Assembly: GCF_014205055.1 (NCBI RefSeq)
Contig: NZ_JACHMS010000001.1
Coordinates: 3,906,001-3,970,000, forward strand
Direction: 5' to 3'
Length of the DNA stretch: 64,000 bases
From: Streptomyces luteogriseus
GTDB lineage: Bacteria; Actinomycetota; Actinomycetes; Streptomycetales; Streptomycetaceae
Each line of letters starts with the position of its first letter. Within the stretch, counting starts at the first letter, position 1. The notes beneath the pieces are model-generated. The model made no database searches, was not told the origin of the DNA, and saw nothing but the letters and a program-made list of their open reading frames with translations. This document shows positions 16,695-23,690 of this stretch, piece after piece. A program made the translations under genes and the position numbers.

Positions 16695-17542
16695 AGGAGC
16701 CCCCGCAGAAGGTCCCGGCTCTCCGAGGGGCCCGGGCTGTCGCTCTGGAGCTCCTTGAGCGCCTTCTCGTACTGGGCGACGTCCTCGGCCTTGTCCAGGT
16801 ACAGCGCGCTGGTGAGCTGCTCCAGGTACACGACGTCCGACAAGTCGGACTCCGGGAAGCTGAGGATCGTGAACGCGCCACTTTCGCCGGAGTGGCCGCC
16901 GAGGCTGAACGGCACCACCTGGAGACGCACGTTGGGCCGCTCGGAGATCTCGATGAGGTGCTGGAGCTGGCCCCGCATCACCTCGCGGTCGCCGTACGGA
17001 CGGCGCAGGGCGGCCTCGTCCAGGATGATGTGGAAGTCCGGCGCGCGCTCGTCGACCAGGTACTTCTGCCGCTCCAGACGCAGCGCCACGCGCCGTTCGA
17101 CGTCGGCCTCGCTCGCGCCCTGCATGCCCCGCCGGACCACCGCGTGGGCATACGCCTCGGTCTGCAGCAGTCCGTGCACGAACTGCACCTCGTACGCCCG
17201 GATCAGCGAGGCGGCGCCCTCCAGGCCGACGTAGGTCGGGAACCAGCTGGGCAGCACGTCCGAGTAACTGTGCCACCACCCGGCGACGTTGGCCTCCTTC
17301 GCCAGCGACAGCAGGGAGGCGCGCTCCTGTTCGTCCGTGATGCCGTACAGGGTGAGCAGGTCCTCGACGTCTCTGGTCTTGAAGCTCACCCGGCCCAACT
17401 CCATCCGGCTGATCTTCGACTCGGAGGCGCGGATCGAATAGCCCGCCGCCTCGCGCGTGATGCCCCGCGCCTCACGCAGTCGCCTGAGTTGTGATCCGAG
17501 CAGCATGCGCCGCACCACCGATCCCGGCTCTCCCGCGCTCAC
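16682..17542 (-). CDS. XRE-family regulator with DUF5753 (WhiJ/Scr1-like)
   Basis: The 286-residue protein has an N-terminal helix-turn-helix (LRRLREARGITREAAGYSIRASESKISRME) and a C-terminal DUF5753 ligand/partner domain (GLLQTEAYA...ILDEAAL...LQVVPFSLGGHSG...VVYLEQLTSALYLD). This is the WhiJ/Scr1/AbaA-type family that is expanded in Streptomyces and linked to development and antibiotic control. Such regulators work with small DUF397 proteins and ATPase-fold proteins encoded nearby, as here. The GTG at 17542 is preferred because GGGGAGG lies 9 nt upstream; the frame opens at a TTG at 17560. The exact target sites are unknown. Confidence 0.92.
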   Translation of the reverse strand: MSAGEPGSVVRRMLLGSQLRRLREARGITREAAGYSIRASESKISRMELGRVSFKTRDVEDLLTLYGITDEQERASLLSLAKEANVAGWWHSYSDVLPSWFPTYVGLEGAASLIRAYEVQFVHGLLQTEAYAHAVVRRGMQGASEADVERRVALRLERQKYLVDERAPDFHIILDEAALRRPYGDREVMRGQLQHLIEISERPNVRLQVVPFSLGGHSGESGAFTILSFPESDLSDVVYLEQLTSALYLDKAEDVAQYEKALKELQSDSPGPSESRDLLRGLLQLS

Positions 17543-17747
17543 GTTCGCCAGCCTCCCCAACGTCTCCAGGGGCCGCAGTCTGCCACTAAAACACTTCGAG
17601 CAGTACTCGTCCGGTTACGGAAACGGAATCGAGACGGTCGCCGCTCGCGCGCGGAAGCAAGGAGAAGGCAAGTGAACGGCCAAAGAGGGACCCGAAGATG
17701 ACGGAAAAATTGACCAACAAGCGGTACGGGACATCTCATTCCGGTCA

Positions 17748-17776
17748 CGTGCACGTGCATCTGCCCTTGCATCTGC
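17748..17776 (+). promoter_or_regulatory. Shared 29-bp element, copy upstream of the HATPase gene
   Basis: CGTGCACGTGCATCTGCCC, one variable base, then TGCATCTGC. The same 29 bp (28 identical) occur upstream of the DUF397 gene at 18782-18810 in the same orientation relative to that gene. The end of the element lies 73 bp before the ATG at 17850. TGCATCTG occurs twice inside it with a 12-bp step. Confidence 0.7.
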
Positions 17777-17849
17777 TGTACGCATCCGAAACCATGGTCC
17801 CGCACCACCGCCGCATCGCACCGACCGCGAATTCCCGGGAGTGCCTCGC

Positions 17850-18365
17850 ATGGGGACGAATGGATCGACCATGCTCGAGCCGTTACGGCAGGGCCTTCCG
17901 CCGCTGGATCCCGCGGCCGTGTCCGACGCCGCCTCCTGCGCTCTGCCCGCCCGCCTCGAAGCGGTGCGCGAGGCACGCCGGTTCACCCGCAGGACCCTCG
18001 ACCAGTGGGACATGGGCGAGCGGTTCGACGACGTGTGCCTGGTGGTCTCGGAACTCGTCACCAACGCCCTGCGGCACGGCATCCCGGCGAACGACGTCTG
18101 CGCCGGCGGCCGCGAGGCTCCCGTGCGGCTGCACCTGATGCGGTGGACCGAGCGTCTGGTGTGCGCGGTGCGCGACCCCAGTCACGACAGTCCGGTGGCC
18201 CGGGAGACCGACGACTTCTCGGCCGAGTCGGGCCGAGGGCTGTTCCTCGTCGACTCCTTCAGCGACAGCTGGGGCTGGCACCCGCTCGCGGGCGCGCTCG
18301 ACGGCAAGGTGGTCTGGGCGCTGTTCCGGCTGCCCCGGACCGGTTCACGGACGGCCGACGCATAA
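17850..18365 (+). CDS. ATP-binding protein (HATPase_c, anti-sigma-factor-like)
   Basis: The 171-residue protein has the GHKL/HATPase fold of SpoIIAB/RsbW-type kinases: the N box VVSELVTNALRHG, the G1-like box ESGRGLFLVDSFSDSWG and a final GKVVWALFRLP strand. In Streptomyces such stand-alone proteins accompany XRE-DUF5753 and DUF397 genes. A kinase target is not known. The ATG at 17850 has GGGAG about 8 nt upstream; a GTG nine bases earlier is the alternative. The XRE gene is divergent, the DUF397 gene convergent, and a hairpin follows. Confidence 0.9.
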   Translation: MGTNGSTMLEPLRQGLPPLDPAAVSDAASCALPARLEAVREARRFTRRTLDQWDMGERFDDVCLVVSELVTNALRHGIPANDVCAGGREAPVRLHLMRWTERLVCAVRDPSHDSPVARETDDFSAESGRGLFLVDSFSDSWGWHPLAGALDGKVVWALFRLPRTGSRTADA

Positions 18366-18367
18366 GA

Positions 18368-18395
18368 AACCGCGGCGCTTCCTCGCGTCGCGGTT
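18368..18395 (+). terminator. Terminator hairpin between HATPase and DUF397 genes
   Basis: AACCGCGGCG (18368-18377) pairs with CGTCGCGGTT (18386-18395), with one G-U pair and an 8-nt loop. It starts 2 nt after the HATPase stop. Confidence 0.65.
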
Positions 18396-18457
18396 CTACG
18401 CGCGTCACCGTGCGTTGAGTATCGATTGCCCCGTTTCCTCCGGGGCCCGGCGGATCG

Positions 18458-18700
18458 TCAGCCGCCCACCAGGTGGTCGAACTCGCCGTCCTTCACACCC
18501 AGGAGCATCGCTTCGATCTCCGCACGGGTGTAGACCAGCGCGGGCCCGTCGGGGAAGCGCGAGTTGCGCACGGCCACGTCACCGCCCGGCAGCCGGGCGA
18601 ACTCCACGCACGAGCCCTGCGAGTTGCTGTGCCGGCTCTTCTGCCAGGCCACACCGTGCAGCCCGGCGGCAGCCATACCGTTGTACACGTCGTGATCCAC
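18458..18700 (-). CDS. DUF397 domain-containing small protein
   Basis: The 80-residue protein is a DUF397 member: WQKSRHSNSQGSCVEFA, then VAVRNSRFPDGPALVYT and a closing helix. Members are encoded beside XRE-DUF5753 regulators and are thought to bind and modulate them, in the way proposed for WhiJ and its small partner. The GTG at 18700 has GGGGAG 7-8 nt upstream. Its promoter region carries the 29-bp element. Confidence 0.9.
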   Translation of the reverse strand: MDHDVYNGMAAAGLHGVAWQKSRHSNSQGSCVEFARLPGGDVAVRNSRFPDGPALVYTRAEIEAMLLGVKDGEFDHLVGG

Positions 18701-18762
18701 AGGTCGCTCCCCGGTGGTGCACTGGCTGGTGTGGCCATTGGTGCAGTGGTCAACTGACCCGG

Positions 18763-18810
18763 ATCATAACCCTGTTCATGTGCAGATGCATGGGCAGATG
18801 CACGTGCACG
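18763..18810 (-). promoter_or_regulatory. DUF397 promoter with shared 29-bp element
   Basis: The element occupies 18782-18810. Its ATGCAT (18791-18786) is spaced 17 bp from a perfect TATGAT -10 (18768-18763) on the minus strand, so a protein bound to the element would cover the -35 region. The start codon is about 60 nt downstream. Confidence 0.68.
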
Positions 18811-19394
18811 CGGGGTGGTCCCGCGGTTACAGCTTTGACGACCGCTTTACCGAGCTCTTGACTGTTTGACGGCCCTTCCCCGCCTCTCGTTCCCGGCGGC
18901 CTGCGACGAAGTCGCCGGATTCGGGGAGGTCCGGTGGAGGCGGAGCATCCGCTCGACGGCGGGACGGAGTGGCCGCGGCAGGGCCGCGCCGGAGAAGCGT
19001 GAGCTGAGGCGCGGGGCCGCGGGAAAGGCGTTCGACCGGCCGACCGGCATCCGGAAGGCCGCTGCGGCCTGCGAGGACGGGGAGAAATAGGCCGGTCGCA
19101 GGAGGTGCGGGTCGTTCTCCCGGCCGGTGCGGTGCTCGGACCATCGCCGGACGCCCGCTCGACGTCCGGCCCCGGGCGACCCGCGCACCCCGCGCCCCGG
19201 ATCACGCCGGATCGCGCCGGATCACTGCGGACGACGGCCGCCGTCCGGCAGGCCCGACCGGCGTCCGGCCCGGTCCTGGCGGCCCGCCGCGGCCCCTGCC
19301 GCCGGCCGGTCGGCGGTTGAGTCCGGCCCCGTCACCTCATGGGGAGGAGGCCCCACCCGTCAAGCGTGGGGAACCTCACCCGGTCCGGACCGGC
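18811..19394. other. Gene-free interval upstream of the DUF397 gene
   Basis: About 580 bp between the DUF397 promoter and the rpsR paralogue. Open frames are present on both strands but are Arg/Pro-rich and show no recognisable domain or ribosome site. No repeat or strong hairpin was noticed. Confidence 0.5.
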
Positions 19395-19628
19395 TCAGCG
19401 GGCGGTGTACGGCAGCAGCGCCATCTCCCGTGCGTTCTTGATCGCCTTGGCCAGCTGCCGCTGCTGCTGGGACGACACCCGCGTGACCCGGCGGCTGCGG
19501 ATCTTCCCGCGGTCCGAGATGAACTTCCGCAGCAGGTCGGTGTCCTTGTAGTCGATGTAGGTGATCCCGGCCTGGTCCAGGGGGTTGGGCCGGTCCTTGG
19601 CGGGCTTGCGGTCGGGCTTGCGCGGCAT
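19395..19628 (-). CDS. rpsR: 30S ribosomal protein S18, zinc-independent paralogue
   Basis: The 77-residue protein is a complete bS18 (IDYKDTDLLRKFISDRGKI, then RVSSQQQRQLAKAIKNAREMALLPY). It contains no cysteine, unlike zinc-binding C+ forms. Its place at the end of an operon with L33, L31 and a COG0523 protein marks it as the Zur-controlled paralogue that replaces the housekeeping copy during zinc shortage. It starts 4 bp after the COG0523 stop. Confidence 0.95.
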   Translation of the reverse strand: MPRKPDRKPAKDRPNPLDQAGITYIDYKDTDLLRKFISDRGKIRSRRVTRVSSQQQRQLAKAIKNAREMALLPYTAR

Positions 19629-19632
19629 GGGG

Positions 19633-20835
19633 TCAGACCTCCAGGAGGGTGTCGAAGGCGTGCGGCAGCCGCTGCCAGGCGTCCCGCCCGGCGGCGTATT
19701 CGGCGTCGGTCAGCAGGCAGGACTCCAGCAGCCGTTCCAGGCCGTCCCGGTCGAGGCCGGGTGAGGTGAAGACGAGGTGCTGGCAGCGGTCGCCGTGCTC
19801 GGCGTCCCAGTCCAGCGCGGCGGCGGCCCGGCGTACCGGCGGGACCATCTCCCAGGCCGCGTCCGGCAGGGAGGCCAGCCACGGGCCCGTGCTCTCCACG
19901 CACAGGGCGCCGCCCGCCGCGTCCCAGTGGAACAGCGTGTCGGGCTTGTCGGCGAGCCAGAAGCGGCCCCGGCTGCGGGCGGCCGAGCAGGTCAGGTCCT
20001 CCAGTGCGGCGTACAGCCGCTCCGGGTGGAAGGGGCGGCGCCGGCTCCAGACCAGCGTGGAGACGCCGTGCGCGTCTGCCTCGGCGGGCAGCAGGGCGCA
20101 GGCCGGGTGCTGGGCGGCGGCGGCCGCCTCGACGTCGAAGCCGGCCAGGGCGGCCTGGGCCAGCGGGGAGAGCGGACGCAGGCGCGGGGTCGGCACCGTC
20201 AGACCGTCGTCGACCGGGTCCGCGGAGACTCCCTGACCGATCGGGACCTGGCGGGCCGTCGGGTGCAGCTGCGCGAGCAGCTCGCGGTCCTCGTCGTCGG
20301 CCTCCGGGGAGTCGGCGACCGCGAGGACGGGGGCGTACTCCAGCTGGCGCGCGAAGGTGTCGGCGACCGTGCGCTGGTCGGTGGCGGCCGCGGCGAGACC
20401 GCCGTCGGCCAGGTCGTCGCCGTTGCCGAGGCAGGGCAGGACCAGGGCCGGGTCGACGGCGGTGATCACACCGGTGACGGTGAGACCGCCGGCCGTGACG
20501 ACCTCGGCCATGGCCTTGGGCTCGACCGAGTCCCACAGTTCGACGACGGCGAGCCGGGTGCCGCCGGCGTCCCGCAGCCGTTCCAGCTCGGGCACCAGGT
20601 CCTCGCGCAGGGCGCAGCAGGCGCAGTCGTTGACCAGCGGCGCCTCCCCCGCGTCGAGGATGCCGGAGGCGTCCCTGATGGTCCGTACGACCGTGCCCGC
20701 GGCGGCCGTCGCCAGGTCGTGGTGGAGGACGACACTGCCGGGGACGTCGGCCAGTAGCCGCGCGACGGCCGCCTTGCGGGCGTCGGCGTGCAGCCCGCCG
20801 ACGATCACGACGGGGAGCCCAGGAGGGACAGCCAC
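19633..20835 (-). CDS. COG0523/CobW-family protein with degenerate P-loop
   Basis: The 400-residue protein has the COG0523 metallochaperone layout: an N-terminal nucleotide-binding half with the CxCC metal motif (Cys71, Cys73, Cys74 in NDCACCALRED) and a C-terminal CobW_C domain (STLVWSRRRPFHPERLYAAL...GRFWLADKP). COG0523 GTPases are thought to deliver zinc. The Walker A segment here reads GGLHADARK (residues 13-21) instead of GxxGxGK[ST], so the Lys and flanking glycines are missing and GTP hydrolysis is doubtful. The start is a GTG at 20835, 4 bp after the L31 stop. The operon and upstream Zur box place it in the zinc-starvation response. Confidence 0.9.
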   Translation of the reverse strand: MAVPPGLPVVIVGGLHADARKAAVARLLADVPGSVVLHHDLATAAAGTVVRTIRDASGILDAGEAPLVNDCACCALREDLVPELERLRDAGGTRLAVVELWDSVEPKAMAEVVTAGGLTVTGVITAVDPALVLPCLGNGDDLADGGLAAAATDQRTVADTFARQLEYAPVLAVADSPEADDEDRELLAQLHPTARQVPIGQGVSADPVDDGLTVPTPRLRPLSPLAQAALAGFDVEAAAAAQHPACALLPAEADAHGVSTLVWSRRRPFHPERLYAALEDLTCSAARSRGRFWLADKPDTLFHWDAAGGALCVESTGPWLASLPDAAWEMVPPVRRAAAALDWDAEHGDRCQHLVFTSPGLDRDGLERLLESCLLTDAEYAAGRDAWQRLPHAFDTLLEV

Positions 20836-20839
20836 GGGA

Positions 20840-21097
20840 TCAGCCCTTCTTTCCGTACCGGCGCTCGAAGCGCTCCACGCGGCCGGCGGTGTCCAGGACG
20901 CGGGCCGTGCCGGTGTAGAAGGGGTGGCTCACGTCGGAGATCTCGACGTCGACGACCGGGTAGGTGTTGCCGTCCTCCCACTCGACGGTCTTCTCGCCCG
21001 CCGTGGCGGAAAGGGTCGAGCGGGTGAGGAAGGCGTAGTTCGCGGCACGGTCGCGGAAGACGACGGGGCCGTAGTCCGGGTGGATTCCCTGGCGCAT
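20840..21097 (-). CDS. rpmE2: 50S ribosomal protein L31 type B (zinc-independent)
   Basis: This 85-residue bL31 type B (MRQGIHPDYGPVVFRD, then SDVSHPFYTGTARVLDTAGRVERF) has no cysteine, so it does not hold zinc. It replaces the CxxC form in ribosomes when zinc is scarce, freeing zinc. It starts 2 bp after the L33 stop in the same operon. Confidence 0.96.
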   Translation of the reverse strand: MRQGIHPDYGPVVFRDRAANYAFLTRSTLSATAGEKTVEWEDGNTYPVVDVEISDVSHPFYTGTARVLDTAGRVERFERRYGKKG

Positions 21098-21099
21098 GG

Positions 21100-21264
21100 T
21101 CAGCGCTCCTCTCGGAAGTCGACGTGGCGGCCGGCGACCGGATCGAACTTGCGCAGGGTCATGCGGTCCGGGTCGTTGCGGCGGTTCTTGCGGGTCACGT
21201 AGGTGAAGCCGGTCCCGGCGGTGGACCGGAGCTTGATGACCGGACGGAGTTCGTTGCGTGCCAT
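21100..21264 (-). CDS. rpmG: 50S ribosomal protein L33, zinc-independent paralogue
   Basis: The 54-residue bL33 (RPVIKLRSTAGTGFTYVTRKNRRNDPDRM) has no cysteine, the C- form. The ATG at 21264 gives the standard MARNELRP start; a frame opening at 21327 runs across the Zur box and is rejected. It is the first gene of the leftward zinc-starvation operon. Confidence 0.96.
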   Translation of the reverse strand: MARNELRPVIKLRSTAGTGFTYVTRKNRRNDPDRMTLRKFDPVAGRHVDFREER

Positions 21265-21277
21265 GCCGCTATGATAC

Positions 21278-21298
21278 TGAAAATGAAATCCATTTCCA
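21278..21298. promoter_or_regulatory. Zur box between divergent ribosomal-paralogue operons
   Basis: The sequence TGAAAATG-N5-CATTTCCA is a near-perfect AT-rich inverted repeat in otherwise GC-rich DNA. It matches the Streptomyces Zur consensus (TGAAAATGATTTTCA type). It lies 14 bp from the L33 start and 31 bp from the L28 start, so one Zur dimer site can repress both operons when zinc is plentiful. Confidence 0.9.
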
Positions 21299-21329
21299 CA
21301 ACATGAGGCAGAGAGGTACGTCACCACCC

Positions 21330-21566
21330 ATGTCCGCGCACTGCATGCTGACCGGCACCCGGCCGGGCTTCGGCAACCGCATCTCGCACTCCCACCGGCG
21401 CACGTCGCGCCGGTTCGACCCCAACATCCAGTCCAAGCGCTACTGGCTGCCGAGCGAGGGCCGGCACGTACGGCTCCGGCTCAGCACGAAGGGGATCAAG
21501 ACCGTCGACACGATCGGGATCGAGGCGGCCGTCGCCCGGATCCGCGCCCGGGGAGTGAGGATCTGA
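21330..21566 (+). CDS. rpmB: 50S ribosomal protein L28, zinc-independent paralogue
   Basis: The 78-residue bL28 carries the family motif GTRPGFGNRISHSHRRTSRRFDPNIQ. Only one cysteine (residue 5) remains of the zinc pair found in C+ forms. The stop overlaps the S14 start (TGATG). It is divergent from the L33 operon around the Zur box. Confidence 0.95.
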   Translation: MSAHCMLTGTRPGFGNRISHSHRRTSRRFDPNIQSKRYWLPSEGRHVRLRLSTKGIKTVDTIGIEAAVARIRARGVRI

Positions 21567-21871
21567 TGGCCAAGAAGAGCAAGATCGCGAAGAACGACAG
21601 GCGGCAGGAGGTCGTCGCGCGGTACGCCGCCAGGCGGGCCGAACTGAAGGAGATCATCCGGCGGCCGTCGTCGACGGAGGCCGAACGGCTCGCCGCACAG
21701 GCGGAGCTGCGCAGGCAGCCGCGCGACGCGAGCGCCACGCGCGTGCGCAACCGCGACGGCGTCGACGGCCGGCCGCGCGGCTACTTCCGGGCGTTCGGGC
21801 TGTCCCGGGTGAATCTGCGGGAGCAGGCGCACGCGGGGTACCTGCCCGGGGTGCGCAAGTCCTCCTGGTGA
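21566..21871 (+). CDS. rpsN: 30S ribosomal protein S14, zinc-independent paralogue
   Basis: The 101-residue uS14 is the long form without cysteines (KKSKIAKNDRRQEVVARYAARR...RPRGYFRAFGLSRVNLREQAHAGYLPGVRKSSW), in contrast to the short zinc form with CxxC motifs. It is translationally coupled to L28 by overlapping stop and start. Confidence 0.96.
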   Translation: MAKKSKIAKNDRRQEVVARYAARRAELKEIIRRPSSTEAERLAAQAELRRQPRDASATRVRNRDGVDGRPRGYFRAFGLSRVNLREQAHAGYLPGVRKSSW

Positions 21872-21984
21872 GAGGCGCGCCCCGGGGCTCTTGACCGGCC
21901 CTGGTAGCTTGCTGCGATCGTTCCGGCCAGGAGGCCGGCCGGTGCCGTCAGGCCGGTCGGCCGGCTACAGCTTGGGGGCTTGCA

Positions 21985-22500
21985 GTGACTTCGGTGATCT
22001 TCTCGCGCCGCTCCGGCGCCGTACGCGTCGCGGCGGCTGCCGCGGGTCTGGCGGGCGCGCTCGTGCTGAGCGCGTGCAGCAGCGACGGCGACTCGGGCGA
22101 CGACTCGGCCGCCGCCCCCGCCCCGTCCGCTTCGGAATCCGCCGCCCAAGGCGGCGACTCCGGGTCCGGTTCCGGGGACCCGGCCGGTGGCGAACTGGCG
22201 GGCAGCTGGCTCGCCACGACCGACGGCAAGGCCGTGGCCCTGGTGATCACCGGCAAGCAGGCCGCGCTGTTCGGCACCGGCGGAAGCGTGTGCAGCGGCA
22301 CCGCGGGCGAGGAGTCCGGGATGCGTATGATCCGCCTGAAGTGCACGGACGGCTCCAAGGACCGGGCGACCGGCATGGTCGACTCCGTGAACGGAAGCAG
22401 TCTGAAGGTCACCTGGAAGGGCGGCATCGGCGCCGAGACCTACCGGAAGACCGAGGGCGGCAAGCTCCCGACGGGCCTGCCGACGGCGAGCCCCGGCTGA
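21985..22500 (+). CDS. Putative lipoprotein of unknown function
   Basis: The 171-residue protein has a signal peptide (two Arg, Ala/Gly/Leu core) ending in the lipobox LSAC, then a Ser/Gly/Asp/Ala-rich linker. A compact domain of about 100 residues follows (GSWLATTDGKAVALVITGKQAALFGTGGSVCSGTA...) with two cysteines that may pair. The start is a GTG at 21985. The domain is not recognised. It stands alone between the S14 gene and a repeat array. Confidence 0.75.
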   Translation: MTSVIFSRRSGAVRVAAAAAGLAGALVLSACSSDGDSGDDSAAAPAPSASESAAQGGDSGSGSGDPAGGELAGSWLATTDGKAVALVITGKQAALFGTGGSVCSGTAGEESGMRMIRLKCTDGSKDRATGMVDSVNGSSLKVTWKGGIGAETYRKTEGGKLPTGLPTASPG

Positions 22501-22548
22501 CACCCGACGGCGTACGGACGGGCCGCGGATCGCCTGAGGGCGCTGCGG

Positions 22549-22990
22549 CCCGTCCGGCGTTCGGGAGGGCGGAGCACCCGGGGGCCCGGGACCCGTCCAG
22601 TGTTCGGGGGGAACCCGGGGCCGAGGGACCCGTCCGGCGTTCGGGTCGGTGTTTGGGGAGGCACCGCGGATCCAGGGGCCGTCCGGCGTTCAGGGAAGCG
22701 CCGCGAGCCCAGGGACCCGTCCGGCGTTCGGGGAAGCGCCGGGACCAAGGAGCCTGTCCGGCGTTCGGGGAGTCACCTGGGGCCGAGGGACCCGTCGGCG
22801 TTCGAGGAGTTGCCGGGGGCCAGGAGCCTGTCCGGCGTTCGAGGAGTGACCAGGGTGCGGGGGACCCGTCCTGACTTCGGGGAGCCCCGCGAGCCCAAGG
22901 CCCCGTCCAGCCCCGAAGAGCCGCCGCGAGCCCAGGGACCCGTCGGCGTTCTGGGAGACACCGGGCCCGGGAGCCCGTCCGGCTTTCGGG
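22549..22990. repeat. Degenerate tandem array, about 12 units with ~37-bp period
   Basis: The core CCCGTCCGGCGTTCGGG, with variants, recurs at about 22549, 22592, 22629, 22678, 22716, 22753, 22789, 22827, 22864, 22901, 22938 and 22974. Most steps are 36-38 bp; two are longer (43 and 49). Between cores a semi-conserved GAGCCCAGGGA-type segment appears. The period is not a multiple of three and stops occur, so it is not coding. The core resembles a sequence family common between Streptomyces genes. Confidence 0.85.
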
Positions 22991-23083
22991 GGAATCGCAG
23001 GGGGTGCGTACCCCTGCGGCAGGCACGTGCGTGATGATCCAGGGGCCCGATGCCGCTTTCGTTCGACACGTCCAGAGGACCTC

Positions 23084-23611
23084 ATGCGCACCTACCCCCT
23101 CACCCTGGCCGCCGCCCTCGCCGCGACGGCCCTGCTGACCGGCTGCAGCGACGACAAGTCCGGTGGCGACGACGTCAAGAACGCGGACCGGCCGAGCGAG
23201 TCGGCCTGCGCGCTCGGTGACATGGGCGTGGAGGTCGGCGCCGGCGCCGCCCCGGCCGCGGGGGACACCGGCACCGTCACCGTCACGCTCACCAACAAGG
23301 GCGCGCAGTGCTCGCTGAAGGGCTTCCCCGGCGTGGACCTGCTGGCGGACGACAAGACGACGTCCGTCTCGCCGGACGAGGGCGCGAAGCCCCAGTCGCT
23401 GACTCTCGGGAAGGGCGGGACCACGTCCTTCACGATCACCTACGTCCGGGGCGAGGCGGGCTCCGCGGAGAGTCTCGACGTGCGCAAGGCGTCCTTCACC
23501 CTGCCCGGCGACACCAGGACGGCGCACGAACTGACGTGGTCGTACGGCGCGGTCGACTGGTCGGAGGACAAGAAGCCCTCGGTGAGCGGCTTCGAGACGT
23601 CGGGCGACTGA
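23084..23611 (+). CDS. DUF4232 domain-containing lipoprotein
   Basis: The 175-residue protein has a signal peptide with lipobox LTGC and an acidic linker. A DUF4232-like beta-sandwich follows (SACALGDMGVEVGAGAAPAAGDTGTVTVTLTNKGAQCSLKGFPGVDLL, with two Cys in typical places). It would be anchored outside the membrane. The function is unknown. The ATG at 23084 begins the signal peptide; the frame opens earlier at 23027 within the repeat flank. Confidence 0.85.
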   Translation: MRTYPLTLAAALAATALLTGCSDDKSGGDDVKNADRPSESACALGDMGVEVGAGAAPAAGDTGTVTVTLTNKGAQCSLKGFPGVDLLADDKTTSVSPDEGAKPQSLTLGKGGTTSFTITYVRGEAGSAESLDVRKASFTLPGDTRTAHELTWSYGAVDWSEDKKPSVSGFETSGD

Positions 23612-23628
23612 CGGCACCGACGACACCG

Positions 23629-23672
23629 ACGGGCCGGACGAGACCGACGGGCCGGACGAGACCGATGGCCCG
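23629..23672. repeat. 18-bp tandem repeat behind DUF4232 gene
   Basis: GACGGGCCGGACGAGACC occurs twice in tandem with a partial third copy (GATGGCCCGGACGG). It sits in the short gap before the convergent DUF2786 gene. Confidence 0.6.
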
Positions 23673-23690
23673 GACGGCCTTGACGGCGGA

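Noticed and set aside
17698..18138. Small histidine-rich peptide gene (HVHVHLPLHL) before the HATPase gene
   Set aside because: The frame runs without pattern into the HATPase gene, and the matching minus-strand copy is in an unrelated frame. A DNA element explains both better.
22549..22990. CRISPR array
   Set aside because: The repeats are degenerate, the spacers are themselves related and very short, and there is no cas gene.
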